Source of the DNA: Bacteroidales bacterium
GTDB lineage: Bacteria; Bacteroidota; Bacteroidia; Bacteroidales; DTU049
DNA: 64,000 nucleotides
Assembly (NCBI GenBank): GCA_026418905.1
Contig: JAOAAK010000029.1
Location: 1-64,000 of the forward strand
Direction of reading: 5' to 3'
Below are positions 1-8,303 of the stretch, piece by piece. Position numbers and translations under genes: made by a program. Position 1 is the stretch's first letter. Every line of letters begins with the position of its first letter. The notes beneath the pieces are model-generated. The model was not told where the DNA came from. It did no database searches and was given only the letters and a program-made list of their open reading frames with translations.

Positions 1-21
1 GCCATCCAAAGATGGCTTTTT
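1..21 (+). terminator. Rho-independent terminator at window edge
   Basis: A 6-bp perfect stem (GCCATC / GATGGC) around a CAAA loop is followed by five T. It would end transcription of a plus-strand gene lying before the window. The stem may extend further to the left, outside the window. Confidence 0.6.
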
Positions 22-44
22 AACACCTTTATTCATCACTTCAT

Positions 45-479
45 TTACTTAATTTTTGCTAGGCGTGCAGTGACTTTTGCAGTAGTTATAACTACAATGG
101 GAATACCTACAGGTTTGAGGTTCTTAATTTCGTATTGAGGATATAGAACTATATCGTAACCCGGATTTTTTTCCATGAGTTCGTACAGAGCATAATTGGC
201 TGTTTTATCAAGCAAGACATTTCCTATCACAGGTATATTTACAATGGAAAAAGGAATAAATCCATCTTTTTCTGTACTTGCTTCCTTTGATATGAACAGA
301 CGAGCCCAATCAACACCTAGAATTTTTGTGGTTGTAGCCTCAGCTGTAACTTGTGGAGAAAGCTCCAAATCTTCTCGTTCAAGTTCCAACCTGGTTTGTG
401 GCTCACGCATAATCCTACTAATGGTTGTGCACGATACTAAAAACCCTAATAATGACAAAAAAACAATTAACTTTTTCAT
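45..479 (-). CDS. Small lipoprotein of unknown function
   Basis: A 144-residue protein that I do not recognise. The N-terminus is a lipoprotein signal peptide: MKK, a hydrophobic core, and a lipobox LVSC with the lipid-bearing Cys near residue 17, so it should sit in a membrane facing the periplasm. The mature part is soluble, with an acidic stretch (residues 31-40) and a C-terminal half containing ALYELMEKNPGYD and several short beta-like runs. It stands alone on the minus strand, followed by the terminator at the window edge on the other strand. No enzyme motif is visible. Bacteroidota genomes carry many small lipoproteins of this kind. Confidence 0.7.
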   Translation of the reverse strand: MKKLIVFLSLLGFLVSCTTISRIMREPQTRLELEREDLELSPQVTAEATTTKILGVDWARLFISKEASTEKDGFIPFSIVNIPVIGNVLLDKTANYALYELMEKNPGYDIVLYPQYEIKNLKPVGIPIVVITTAKVTARLAKIK

Positions 480-1362
480 ATAAACTTAATTTTGGTGAGC
501 AAAAATAAAAAAAATAATTATATGATTTAACTTCCAACTAAAAATTTATCGATTTTAAGAATTTCGTTCATGTCATTTAAAATCTATCTCTTTTCATACC
601 ACGATGTTGGGCACTGATAATGACTAATATTTATCCTATACCAAATTTATGGAGCGCCTTGCCTTTGCACCACCTATCCTCTAACGTTTCGGTATGGTTT
701 GCTAACAAATACGAAAGAATTTGTACTAACTTCCTTCTTGGTAAATAAAAGAAAAATAGTTACATGACTTAGCTTCTTAATCTTTTATTACTGCTTATAA
801 CCAAACATTTTCTTGTCAAGCTTTTGTCCTGCTCTCTTTCGTCTCGTTTTCCTTCAGAGCTGCTTACTACCTGAATTCGACTCAAAGCTCTCTGCAAACG
901 GTAGTCATTCCTTGGGCATTCTCACCTACATGCCTACATGGTTTGTATTGACTTCTTTTTCCTTATAAAGCGTTGTGACTTAACATGCCTAGTTGGTATT
1001 TATTTTTTTACTTCTTCTAAGTCATATTTTCATTTGCGTCCGACCATTTAAAGGTTTATCCTTATCTATTACACAGTTTTTTCAACAAGAGAACTTTGCT
1101 TTTCTCAATTATAAACGTAAGATGATTTCCTTAATGATCATCCTTCCGTCGTAAATATTATTTGGATTCGAGAAAATATTCAATGAAAAATCAAGTAACA
1201 GTGAGTATTCTTATAAAATTTTTCCAATCTCCTATCAGCAAACCCTAATTTTTTTAAAATATTTCAATTTTTCTGCTCCAATGATTCATGACTTATGTTT
1301 GCGTCCCCTATCATATCTCATTAAAATAGTTATTCATATTTGATGAAATGTTCCAAAAAATC
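480..1362. other. Gene-free stretch
   Basis: About 880 bases without a convincing gene on either strand: stop codons are frequent in all frames and no RNA gene, repeat or hairpin with a T tract was recognised. It borders a decayed transporter gene, so it may itself be decayed coding DNA, but no family could be recognised in its translations. Confidence 0.5.
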
Positions 1363-1966
1363 TCAAGAAAACATGAACCATTCAAACCCTAAAACAGCCA
1401 CAGGTATGAGCATCGTAAGTAAAGTTAAAATCAAGAAAGTTTTCAAAAATATCACAAATGAAATGCGAATTCCTTGACAAGTGGCAACTTCAACAACGAT
1501 AAGATGAGCAATTGCTCCTACCATGGTTGCATTGCCAGCCAATGTTGCAGCAGAAGCCATCGAAAGCCATAGCAAATCCGAAGCATGAACTTCCACCATA
1601 AACATCCAGCCTCCTTACATTTATTAGTCGATGAATCACCACGAATAATGAAACAAAATAAGTATCACTGTTCATTTCATTATTAATTCAGCAAAGGTTA
1701 CGATGTGCGACAAACTGAAATAGATCCTAGGAATAGAGATAACTACCACGGTATTATTCAAATCTAACTCCAAATACTATAACAACTTAGAAAAATCAAT
1801 AGCAGCAATAGCTTCTTCAAAACTCATTACACCCAACAATACCATCGCTATAGCTCCCGTAAAGGCTGCCGATGGTCTGTCTAAATTTTACCCAGAGAAG
1901 GTGAGTAAAAATAACTCCAATATAGGTCAATATGAATACCACCAGAGCAATTATGGATTTGTCCAT
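1363..1966 (-). pseudogene. Remnant of ArsB/SLC13-type anion permease
   Basis: Three pieces of one transporter are visible in order on the minus strand. From the ATG at 1966 one frame gives MDKSIIALVVFILTYIGVIF, the usual first helix of this permease family. The next frame then continues with RPSAAFTGAIAMVLLGVMSF and an EEAIAAIDF stretch, which is the family's second segment, until a TAG at 1777-1779. After a gap, 1605-1363 encodes WLSMASAATLAGNATMVGAI and two further hydrophobic helices, which match the family's C-terminal end. Only about 200 codons remain of the usual 420 or more, with one frameshift, one stop and a lost middle. The substrate (arsenite, sodium/proton or dicarboxylate) cannot be told. 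The gene is almost certainly non-functional. Confidence 0.7.
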
Positions 1967-1978
1967 GAAGTATTAAGA

Positions 1979-3304
1979 TTACAACAACGTACTTGCTAAT
2001 TCAGCCAAATAACTACGTTCGCCCTTAATCAAATTGACGTGGGCAAACAGAGATTGGCCTTTCATGCGATCGGTCATATAAGTCAATCCATTGGATTTGC
2101 TATCCAAATATGGTGAATCTATTTGCTCAATATCACCGGTAAAAACCAATTTGCACCCTTCTCCAGCGCGAGTTATGATGGTTTTGACCTCATGTGGAGT
2201 CAGATTTTGAGCTTCATCAATGATGAAAAAAACATTCGAAAGACTTCTTCCCCTGATATATGCCAAAGGCTCTATGATGAGAGTTTCGTTCTTAAGCATT
2301 TCATCGATAATTTTAACTTCAGAAGAATTGGTCTTGAATTGATAACGAATAACATTGAGGTTATCAAACAGGGGTTGCATATAAGGAGCTATTTTTTCCT
2401 TAACATCTCCAGGCAGATATCCTAAATCTCGATTGGAAAGCGGAACAATTGGACGGGCTACGAGAATCTGGTTAAAATATTTCCGTTGGTGAAGAGCTGC
2501 AGCCAATGCAAGCAGAGTCTTTCCCGTACCGGCTCTACCTGTAAGACTTACAAGTTGGGCTGAGTCGCGCAGCAATGCATCTATGGCAAATGTTTGTTCA
2601 GCGTTGCGTGGCTCTATACCAAAAATCTTTTTCTTTTCTACACGCTGTACATAGCCTGTCTCATCATCATAATGTACGAGTGCACTCTTTCTCTGATTCT
2701 TCAGAATAAGGTATTGATGTGCGACAGGAGGAAAAGAAAATTTAAATTCTGACCATGGTATTCCTTCTTGGGTTTGGTATAAGGCTGTAATCAATTTTTC
2801 AGGAATTCCTTCAATCACAGGTACCTTTTCCGTCACTTGATCAAGATTCTGAACTTTATCGGATTCATAGTCTTCAGCTTCAATACCAAGTGATTTGGCC
2901 TTCATTCGTAAATTGATGTCTTTCGTAACAAGAATAACTGGCGTCGTCGAAGTTGAAGACAAAAAATCAGCAATGGCAAGTATTCGATGATCAGGTGTCT
3001 TTTCGGGAAAAGATTCAGCTAATTTTTTTGAGAATTCTTTACCCGTTTCTACATACAGCTTTCCAAGTCCTTTTCCCAAAGGGACGCCATCTTTAAAAAA
3101 TCTTTTGCCGGCAAGTTTGTCTAATTCACGTGTAAATTCTCTTGCATTGTAACTGATGAGATCAGATCCTTTTTTCAGCTTATCAAGTTCCTCTAGTACC
3201 ACAATAGGGATTACCAGATCGTTTTCCTCAAACTTATAAATGCAACGATAGTCATGTAAGACGACATTCGTATCGAGAACAAAAATTTTTTTCTTCCTTT
3301 TCAT
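1979..3304 (-). CDS. PhoH family protein with N-terminal PIN domain (PhoH2 type)
   Basis: A cytosolic PIN-PhoH fusion of about 441 residues, the length usual for the YlaK/PhoH2 group. Residues 1-150 form a PIN nuclease-like domain (DTNVVLHD with the first acidic residue, EELDKLKKG). The C-terminal half is a P-loop ATPase with Walker A GRAGTGKT, Walker B VFFIIDEAQN and the PhoH signature LVFTGDIEQID. In studied PhoH2 proteins the two halves act together as an ATP-dependent RNA helicase and RNase; that role here is taken from the family. The ATG at 3304 is preferred to the TTG one codon earlier. The gene is alone, and its 3' side abuts the decayed permease. Confidence 0.9.
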   Translation of the reverse strand: MKRKKKIFVLDTNVVLHDYRCIYKFEENDLVIPIVVLEELDKLKKGSDLISYNAREFTRELDKLAGKRFFKDGVPLGKGLGKLYVETGKEFSKKLAESFPEKTPDHRILAIADFLSSTSTTPVILVTKDINLRMKAKSLGIEAEDYESDKVQNLDQVTEKVPVIEGIPEKLITALYQTQEGIPWSEFKFSFPPVAHQYLILKNQRKSALVHYDDETGYVQRVEKKKIFGIEPRNAEQTFAIDALLRDSAQLVSLTGRAGTGKTLLALAAALHQRKYFNQILVARPIVPLSNRDLGYLPGDVKEKIAPYMQPLFDNLNVIRYQFKTNSSEVKIIDEMLKNETLIIEPLAYIRGRSLSNVFFIIDEAQNLTPHEVKTIITRAGEGCKLVFTGDIEQIDSPYLDSKSNGLTYMTDRMKGQSLFAHVNLIKGERSYLAELASTLL

Positions 3305-3384
3305 CAAAAAGATTTTGTGCTAATGTAGTCAATTTTTCTCATGATAAAATCTATATAATGTCTACTTATCTAATATAAATTATA

Positions 3385-3392
3385 TATTTTTG
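3385..3392 (+). promoter_or_regulatory. Promoter -7 element (TATTTTTG) of the TauE/SafE gene
   Basis: TATTTTTG fits the Bacteroidota -7 consensus TAnnTTTG and ends 7 bases before the ATG at 3400. The transcript would be almost leaderless. No clear TTTG is seen at the -33 position. Confidence 0.5.
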
Positions 3393-3399
3393 CAAAAAA

Positions 3400-4305
3400 A
3401 TGAAATCTTCGAGAGCTGAAGTTGTGTCGTTCAGAAGACTATTGAGATTTTACCTTTTCGGACTCATAGTAGCATTAGCACTTATTTTACTGATTTTAAG
3501 TAGTATTTATTTTTGGGGAAGCGAAGCTACTTGGAATAACACGAAGCAACTGATTCAATCATTGAACAGTTCTATTTTTTTTCTTTCCCTTTTGGTGGGT
3601 TTTATCGCTCAAATCATAGATGGTACTCTTGGAATGGCATATGGAGTAAGTTCGAATACTTTCTTATTAAGCATGGGGATTTCACCTGCAACAGCAAGTG
3701 CTAGTATTCATTTTGCAGAAATATTCACGACGGGAGCTTCAGGGTTGTCTCATTGGCAATTCGGAAATATTGATAAAAAACTTTTTCTCAAGCTTATCTT
3801 TCCTGGAATTGTAGGGGCGATTATAGGAGCTTATATCCTAAGTTCCTTTGATGGAAAAAATGCCATTCCCTTCATTTCTATCTATTTAATGATCATGGGT
3901 GTAGTGATTATTTTGAAAAGTTTCAAAATGTTTTTCTTTAAGAAAACTCTAAAAGGTGTCATACCACTTGCTTTTTTGGGAGGTTTATTTGACGCATCTG
4001 GTGGTGGTGGATGGGGACCTATCGTTACCACCACGTTAATTGGGATGGGGAATCGTCCTAGAAAAACCATTGGGAGTGTCAACGCTGCTGAATTTTTTAT
4101 TGCTTTCGTAGCTTCAGGAACTTTTACCATCATGATTGGTTTAAGCAATTGGCCAATTATCTTAGGACTTATTTTAGGTGGAATGATTGCATCACCTATG
4201 GCTGCTTTTCTTATTCACAAGATTCCTCCATATAAAGCCATGTTAATTGTAGGTATTTTGATTATTCTATTAAGTTTGAGAAACATTATTGTTTATTTGC
4301 AGTAA
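3400..4305 (+). CDS. TauE/SafE family permease (probable sulfite/organosulfonate exporter)
   Basis: A 301-residue integral membrane protein with about nine hydrophobic segments. After one N-terminal helix (residues 17-40) come the two TauE/SafE halves, the first holding DGTLGMAYGVSS and ISPATASASIHFAEIFTTG, the second GGLFDASGGGGWGPIVTT and a related SVNAAEFF stretch. This repeat of a glycine-rich loop followed by an xxAxAExF helix is typical of the family, whose members export sulfite, sulfoacetate or similar anions. The actual substrate is not evident here and no sulfur gene is nearby. Its last 20 bases overlap the end of the convergent DMT gene. Confidence 0.85.
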   Translation: MKSSRAEVVSFRRLLRFYLFGLIVALALILLILSSIYFWGSEATWNNTKQLIQSLNSSIFFLSLLVGFIAQIIDGTLGMAYGVSSNTFLLSMGISPATASASIHFAEIFTTGASGLSHWQFGNIDKKLFLKLIFPGIVGAIIGAYILSSFDGKNAIPFISIYLMIMGVVIILKSFKMFFFKKTLKGVIPLAFLGGLFDASGGGGWGPIVTTTLIGMGNRPRKTIGSVNAAEFFIAFVASGTFTIMIGLSNWPIILGLILGGMIASPMAAFLIHKIPPYKAMLIVGILIILLSLRNIIVYLQ

Positions 4306-5218
4306 ATATTTTCAAAAAAGCAATCTTATTATTACAATCTCGAAAAAATACATCCAAGTTAGCTAAAAAGACGCCACATAATATCACAAATATCATCAAA
4401 ATATGTGTCAGACCTATGCGTTCGCCATCCCATATTCCCCAACACAATGACACAATGGGCATAACATACGTGACAGAAGCAGAAAATATAACGGAAGCTA
4501 TTTTAATAAGATAATAATACAAAATCAAAGCTATAGCTGAACCGAGCCAAGCTAAAATTAAAACGTAAATTACTCCTTGCCACGCATCCTGATTTAGAAT
4601 AATTTTTTCTCCGTCGCCTAGAGATAAAACAATCAAAGAAACTAGCCCCGGAAGTGAAAAAGCTATTGAGACAATAGCAGGAGAAGGAAGAAAAGAAAGA
4701 TAGCGTTTAATTATGTGTAAGTTAAAACCATACATGATGGTTGCCAAAATTATCATTGAACCATGAAACAAATTCCAACTTACGTTGCGATCACCGGCAA
4801 ACAGCAATAATCCTATGACTCCTAAAAATCCAATCATAACACCTATCCATTGTATCCAGTTTGAGCGAAATTTAAAAAATAAAATACCTACGATTAGTGC
4901 AAACAAGGTAGTGGTACTATTTAAAACACCAGCAACATAGCTATCCACTCCTTTCTGAGCGAATGCATACAAAATCGCAGGAAAAAAATTCCCCACAAAA
5001 CCTGCCAATAAAGCATAAAAAAACGTATGTACATTAATTTGCCGAATATATTTAAAAAAGACAGGAACTAAAAAAATAAAAGTAAAAAAAACTCGAAGCA
5101 TTCCTACAGACAAAGGTGATAAATATTGCAAAGATTTTTTGATTAAAATAAATGAGCTTCCCCACACAAGAACAAGGAAAAGGAAAATAAGAACAGAAAA
5201 TATCGTTTTTTTATTCAT
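4286..5218 (-). CDS. EamA/DMT superfamily transporter
   Basis: A 310-residue membrane protein with ten hydrophobic helices arranged as two EamA repeats of about 140 residues each. The first repeat opens with VWGSSFILIKKSLQYLSPL and the second follows the loop near residue 150. The family includes exporters of amino acids and metabolites; nothing here fixes the substrate. It lies 9 bases after corA on the same strand, so the two are probably cotranscribed. Its end runs 20 bases into the end of the plus-strand TauE/SafE gene. Confidence 0.88.
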   Translation of the reverse strand: MNKKTIFSVLIFLFLVLVWGSSFILIKKSLQYLSPLSVGMLRVFFTFIFLVPVFFKYIRQINVHTFFYALLAGFVGNFFPAILYAFAQKGVDSYVAGVLNSTTTLFALIVGILFFKFRSNWIQWIGVMIGFLGVIGLLLFAGDRNVSWNLFHGSMIILATIMYGFNLHIIKRYLSFLPSPAIVSIAFSLPGLVSLIVLSLGDGEKIILNQDAWQGVIYVLILAWLGSAIALILYYYLIKIASVIFSASVTYVMPIVSLCWGIWDGERIGLTHILMIFVILCGVFLANLDVFFRDCNNKIAFLKIFTANKQ

Positions 5219-5227
5219 TAAGAAAAA

Positions 5228-6139
5228 TTACATCCAGTTCTTCCGTTTGAACACAAAGAGCATAAAAGCCGCCACAAATAGCATAAAACCTACTACATAA
5301 TAAAATGCCCATGTATCTTCTTGAAAAGGCAAGAGGATATTCATTCCATACACACCGGTAATGAATGTTAACGGCAGCATGATGGTACTGATCATCGTGA
5401 GGATTTTTACAATTTCATTCGTTCTGTTTACGAGCATAGAATCAATCGTCTTAGCAAGCCCTTCAATAAGCTCCTGATCATCTTCGATCATATCCATAAT
5501 CCTTTGATAATAGTCGGCAATGTTTCCCCAGTATTCTTCCATGTCGGGCTCGAAGCCTTTCACTTTACCTAATTCAAAAAGCTGAATAACACGCAACTGA
5601 GGTTTAAAAGTCGTATTTAATAGAATAATATTCCTTCGGGTATAAGATATTTTCTCGATGATTTTTACAGCATTTTTTGAAAACATGTAACGATTGATGT
5701 TATCGATCTCGCTTTCAACTCTTGTCAGAACTTGCAAAGTTTCTTTGAGAAGAGACTCAATGATCACATACAAAGTCTTATCGGACGAAATAAGATAATC
5801 AACCTCTTCTCCTTGTTCTACTTTTAGTTGCGTTTCTTCAAACAAATCACGAATAATCCAATGTGTATTGCCAACGGTTATGATGTAATTTTTTCCCCAA
5901 AAAATTTTGATTTCCTTAATTTTTATGAAACGGTTGATTTTATCAAAATAAGGAAAATGTAAAATGAGAAAATAATAGTCATCATAAATATCTATTTTTG
6001 ATCGTTGCTGCCGAGTACGACAATCTTCAATATCTAAAGGGTGAAATTCAAAATTACCTGAAAGAAAATCATAATCCTCATCCGTAGGATGAGCAATATT
6101 AAACCAAACAAGATTTCCATAGTGTAATTTCTGAATCAT
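5228..6139 (-). CDS. corA: CorA family Mg2+/divalent cation transporter
   Basis: A 303-residue protein with the CorA plan: a long cytoplasmic N-terminal part with an alpha-beta core and long helices (residues 1-235), followed by two membrane helices at the C-terminus. The selectivity signature YGMNI lies at the end of the first helix, and the short tail FKRKNWM is basic as in the family. CorA forms a homopentameric channel for Mg2+ (also Co2+, Ni2+). The ATG at 6139 is supported by a promoter element at 6169-6176. It heads a likely two-gene unit with the DMT transporter. Confidence 0.93.
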   Translation of the reverse strand: MIQKLHYGNLVWFNIAHPTDEDYDFLSGNFEFHPLDIEDCRTRQQRSKIDIYDDYYFLILHFPYFDKINRFIKIKEIKIFWGKNYIITVGNTHWIIRDLFEETQLKVEQGEEVDYLISSDKTLYVIIESLLKETLQVLTRVESEIDNINRYMFSKNAVKIIEKISYTRRNIILLNTTFKPQLRVIQLFELGKVKGFEPDMEEYWGNIADYYQRIMDMIEDDQELIEGLAKTIDSMLVNRTNEIVKILTMISTIMLPLTFITGVYGMNILLPFQEDTWAFYYVVGFMLFVAAFMLFVFKRKNWM

Positions 6140-6168
6140 GCATCGAAATTAAATCGTGAGCTTTTGAC

Positions 6169-6176
6169 AAAATTAG
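6169..6176 (-). promoter_or_regulatory. Promoter -7 element (TAATTTTG) of corA
   Basis: On the minus strand TAATTTTG matches TAnnTTTG and lies 29 bases before the corA ATG. It sits between the corA start and the terminator of the actin-like gene, where a promoter is expected. Confidence 0.45.
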
Positions 6177-6191
6177 TCAAATAAAATAAAA

Positions 6192-6213
6192 AAACCCTCA
6201 TTTCTGAGGGTTT
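6192..6213 (-). terminator. Terminator of the actin-like gene
   Basis: A perfect 9-bp stem (AAACCCTCA / TGAGGGTTT) around a four-base loop. Read on the minus strand it is followed by a run of T. It separates the actin-like gene from corA, making the former a single-gene transcript. Confidence 0.8.
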
Positions 6214-6230
6214 AATAAAAAATTAAATTT

Positions 6231-7271
6231 TTATGCAAACTGTTTAAACACATCTTCTTGTAAAATAGTCACTACCGTATTGGCATTACCGATATCTAAT
6301 CCCACCTGCATAACATTAGCATTTTCAGCCTGACGCTTGCTGTAAATAGCAAAGCCCTTGGAGGCTGTTAAAGTGGGTTCAGGTAATACTTTAATAGGCA
6401 TAATTTTACCAAATTCTTGCTGAAACATTGCAATGAGGTCACTATAATAAGCTCCCCCACCCACAATGAACATAGCATTAGCACGAGCAAAATCTGCATC
6501 AGTAAAAGCCTTAGCAAGTGAAGGAGAAATAACCTGCAAGTAATATTGCTGCAGATGTTTTCTCCTGAGATCAACTAGTGAAATATTCTCTCTGTTAATG
6601 ACAATTCTTCCTTCTCTGAAACCGAAATCAAACTGATGTTCCGTCTTAAGCCCAACATAATGATTCTTCATTAGCTCTCTGGCTGCATTTATCACAGCAT
6701 ATCTTATCCCAGCGGTCGAAACAACTGTTCTCTGGACAATACCACTTTCGATACTCAGGGCAGCTTCAAAAGTTCCGTATCCCAAACTTAATAAGAAATA
6801 TGAATCTACCTTTTCACTCGAAGCTGCCCTTATAAAAATATCAGAACCCATTAATTCAGGTAAAACAAATACTTTTGCTACTGGAATTTCCTTTTCCTGA
6901 ATCCCTTTGTTTGAAAAAACATTAGCATCGTATCTAACCAGATGATTTGTTTGCAGCAATTCAATTGCCTTGTTTCTATAAATTTGATAAGTTACAGAAG
7001 GAAAACCAGTAGTCAAGTAAATAGCTGTATTAGATTCTTCAGAAGCAAGCAAAAGAGCGCTCTTTGCCAACAATTTATAATCCCTATCATCAGGTGAGCT
7101 GTTGATCATTTTCTGAGGAGACAAGCCTTCGGATAAAGCCAAATTACCAATCAAATATCCTTGGTTAAACTCGTCGAAAATTCGCAAGCCGTTGATTAAA
7201 TCGGGAGCAATCTGATTTAACTCGAGTTGATTTACTTCAACAATGCTGGGTATTACGTATGTTTTAAACAT
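6231..7271 (-). CDS. ParM-like actin family ATPase, circularly permuted
   Basis: A 346-residue actin-fold protein related to plasmid-type ParM/Alp proteins. Residues 38-50 (YLIGNLALSEG), 85-93 (YLTTGFPSV), the phosphate-2 region 161-169 (LSLGYGTFE), the adenosine motif 268-273 (FIVGGG) and ASKGFAIY (303-310) follow the usual family order. The phosphate-1 motif, which should open the protein, is instead at the very end: VGLDIGNANTVV at residues 323-334. The start MFKTYVIPSIV and the end QEDVFKQFA overlap in sense at 'FK', so rejoining them recreates a normal ParM N-terminus. The start is fixed by a promoter at 7286-7293, leaving no room for a missing N-terminal piece. The phosphate-2 Asp is replaced by Ser162. 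No ParR-like partner is adjacent and the gene is monocistronic. Function (filament, DNA segregation or other) is unknown. Confidence 0.82.
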   Translation of the reverse strand: MFKTYVIPSIVEVNQLELNQIAPDLINGLRIFDEFNQGYLIGNLALSEGLSPQKMINSSPDDRDYKLLAKSALLLASEESNTAIYLTTGFPSVTYQIYRNKAIELLQTNHLVRYDANVFSNKGIQEKEIPVAKVFVLPELMGSDIFIRAASSEKVDSYFLLSLGYGTFEAALSIESGIVQRTVVSTAGIRYAVINAARELMKNHYVGLKTEHQFDFGFREGRIVINRENISLVDLRRKHLQQYYLQVISPSLAKAFTDADFARANAMFIVGGGAYYSDLIAMFQQEFGKIMPIKVLPEPTLTASKGFAIYSKRQAENANVMQVGLDIGNANTVVTILQEDVFKQFA

Positions 7272-7285
7272 ATGGCAATTTTTGT

Positions 7286-7293
7286 CAAAAATA
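7286..7293 (-). promoter_or_regulatory. Promoter -7 element (TATTTTTG) of the actin-like gene
   Basis: Minus-strand TATTTTTG ends 14 bases before the ATG at 7271. It matters because it shows that the actin-like gene truly begins at that ATG. Confidence 0.5.
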
Positions 7294-7362
7294 TAATATT
7301 TCTTTCAAACAAAAAAACTTTTATAATATTACTAGTATAACATTACAGGTTATAGGTTTTTC

Positions 7363-7370
7363 TAAATTTG
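7363..7370 (+). promoter_or_regulatory. Promoter -7 element (TAAATTTG) of the GldA-like gene
   Basis: TAAATTTG matches TAnnTTTG and ends 11 bases before the ATG at 7382. It is back to back with the promoter of the divergent actin-like gene. Confidence 0.5.
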
Positions 7371-7381
7371 AAAAAAATTTT

Positions 7382-8293
7382 ATGTCTATTGAAATCAAAC
7401 ATATTACTAAAGTTTATGGTCAACAAAAAGCCCTAGATGATATTACTTTGAGTATAAGTAGTGGAGAAATTGTAGGATTACTTGGACCCAACGGTGCTGG
7501 TAAATCTACTTTAATGAAAATATTGACAGGCTATATTTCCCCTACATCAGGACAAGCCATTGTAGCAGGTTTCGATATTTCAAAACAACCTTTGGCCGTA
7601 AAACGTTCGATTGGCTATCTTCCCGAAAATAATCCACTCTATTACGATATGCACGTACCTGAATTTTTAATGTTTGTAGCTGGTATTTACAAAATATCAA
7701 ACAAATCCCAAAGAGTGCGAGAAATCATCGAAATCACTGGATTAGAACCCGAAGCTCATAAGAAAATAGGAGCTTTATCCAAAGGGTTCAAACAAAGAGT
7801 TGGCCTCGCCCAGGCCATTATTCATGACCCTCCTATTCTAATTCTTGATGAACCAACAAGCGGTCTTGATCCCAATCAAATTATCGAGATACGTGAACTC
7901 ATCAAACAACTAGGTAAAAGGAAAACCATTCTCCTCTCTACTCACATAATGCAAGAAGTCGAAGCTATCTGTAATAGAGTCGTCATTATTCACAAGGGAA
8001 AACTTATAGCCGATGGTTCTCCCCAGGATTTACGATCGATTCAGCAACAACAAAATCTTATTGTTGTTGAATTTGACAAAAACGTTCCCGTCAATGACTT
8101 ACTGCAACTGAAATTTGTGGATTACGTTCATAAAAAAGACAATCAGCTATACGAAATTAGCACATCACGTCCTGACGAATGTAGCAAATTACTTTTTAAT
8201 TATGCTGTAGAAAAGAAACTCACCATCATCTCACTTCAACACAGAAAAACAAGCCTCGAAGAAATCTTTCACGAGCTCACTAAATCACAATAA
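7382..8293 (+). CDS. gldA: ABC transporter ATP-binding protein, GldA-like
   Basis: A 303-residue ABC ATPase with Walker A GPNGAGKST (about residue 36), Q-loop region LPENNPLYYDM, signature LSKGFKQRVGLAQA, Walker B LILDEPTSGLD and the H-loop STHIMQEVEA. The length and the NNPLY stretch resemble GldA, the ATPase of the GldAFG transporter needed for gliding in Flavobacterium; non-gliding Bacteroidota keep close relatives. The permease partners GldF and GldG are not next to it, so they must be encoded elsewhere. A single gene with its own promoter; it converges on the DUF1015 gene with a 10-base gap and no terminator. A generic ABC-2 export ATPase is the alternative. Confidence 0.75.
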   Translation: MSIEIKHITKVYGQQKALDDITLSISSGEIVGLLGPNGAGKSTLMKILTGYISPTSGQAIVAGFDISKQPLAVKRSIGYLPENNPLYYDMHVPEFLMFVAGIYKISNKSQRVREIIEITGLEPEAHKKIGALSKGFKQRVGLAQAIIHDPPILILDEPTSGLDPNQIIEIRELIKQLGKRKTILLSTHIMQEVEAICNRVVIIHKGKLIADGSPQDLRSIQQQQNLIVVEFDKNVPVNDLLQLKFVDYVHKKDNQLYEISTSRPDECSKLLFNYAVEKKLTIISLQHRKTSLEEIFHELTKSQ

Positions 8294-8303
8294 GCTGAAT
8301 GAT

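Noticed and set aside
1490-1675. A 61-codon minus-strand frame over the decayed transporter
   Set aside because: It is another frame of the same remnant; the C-terminal transporter motifs are in the neighbouring frame.
4286-4305. 20-base overlap of two convergent genes as a possible assembly fault
   Set aside because: Both proteins end at family-typical places and a second convergent pair (20032-20051) has the same overlap; short convergent overlaps are common.
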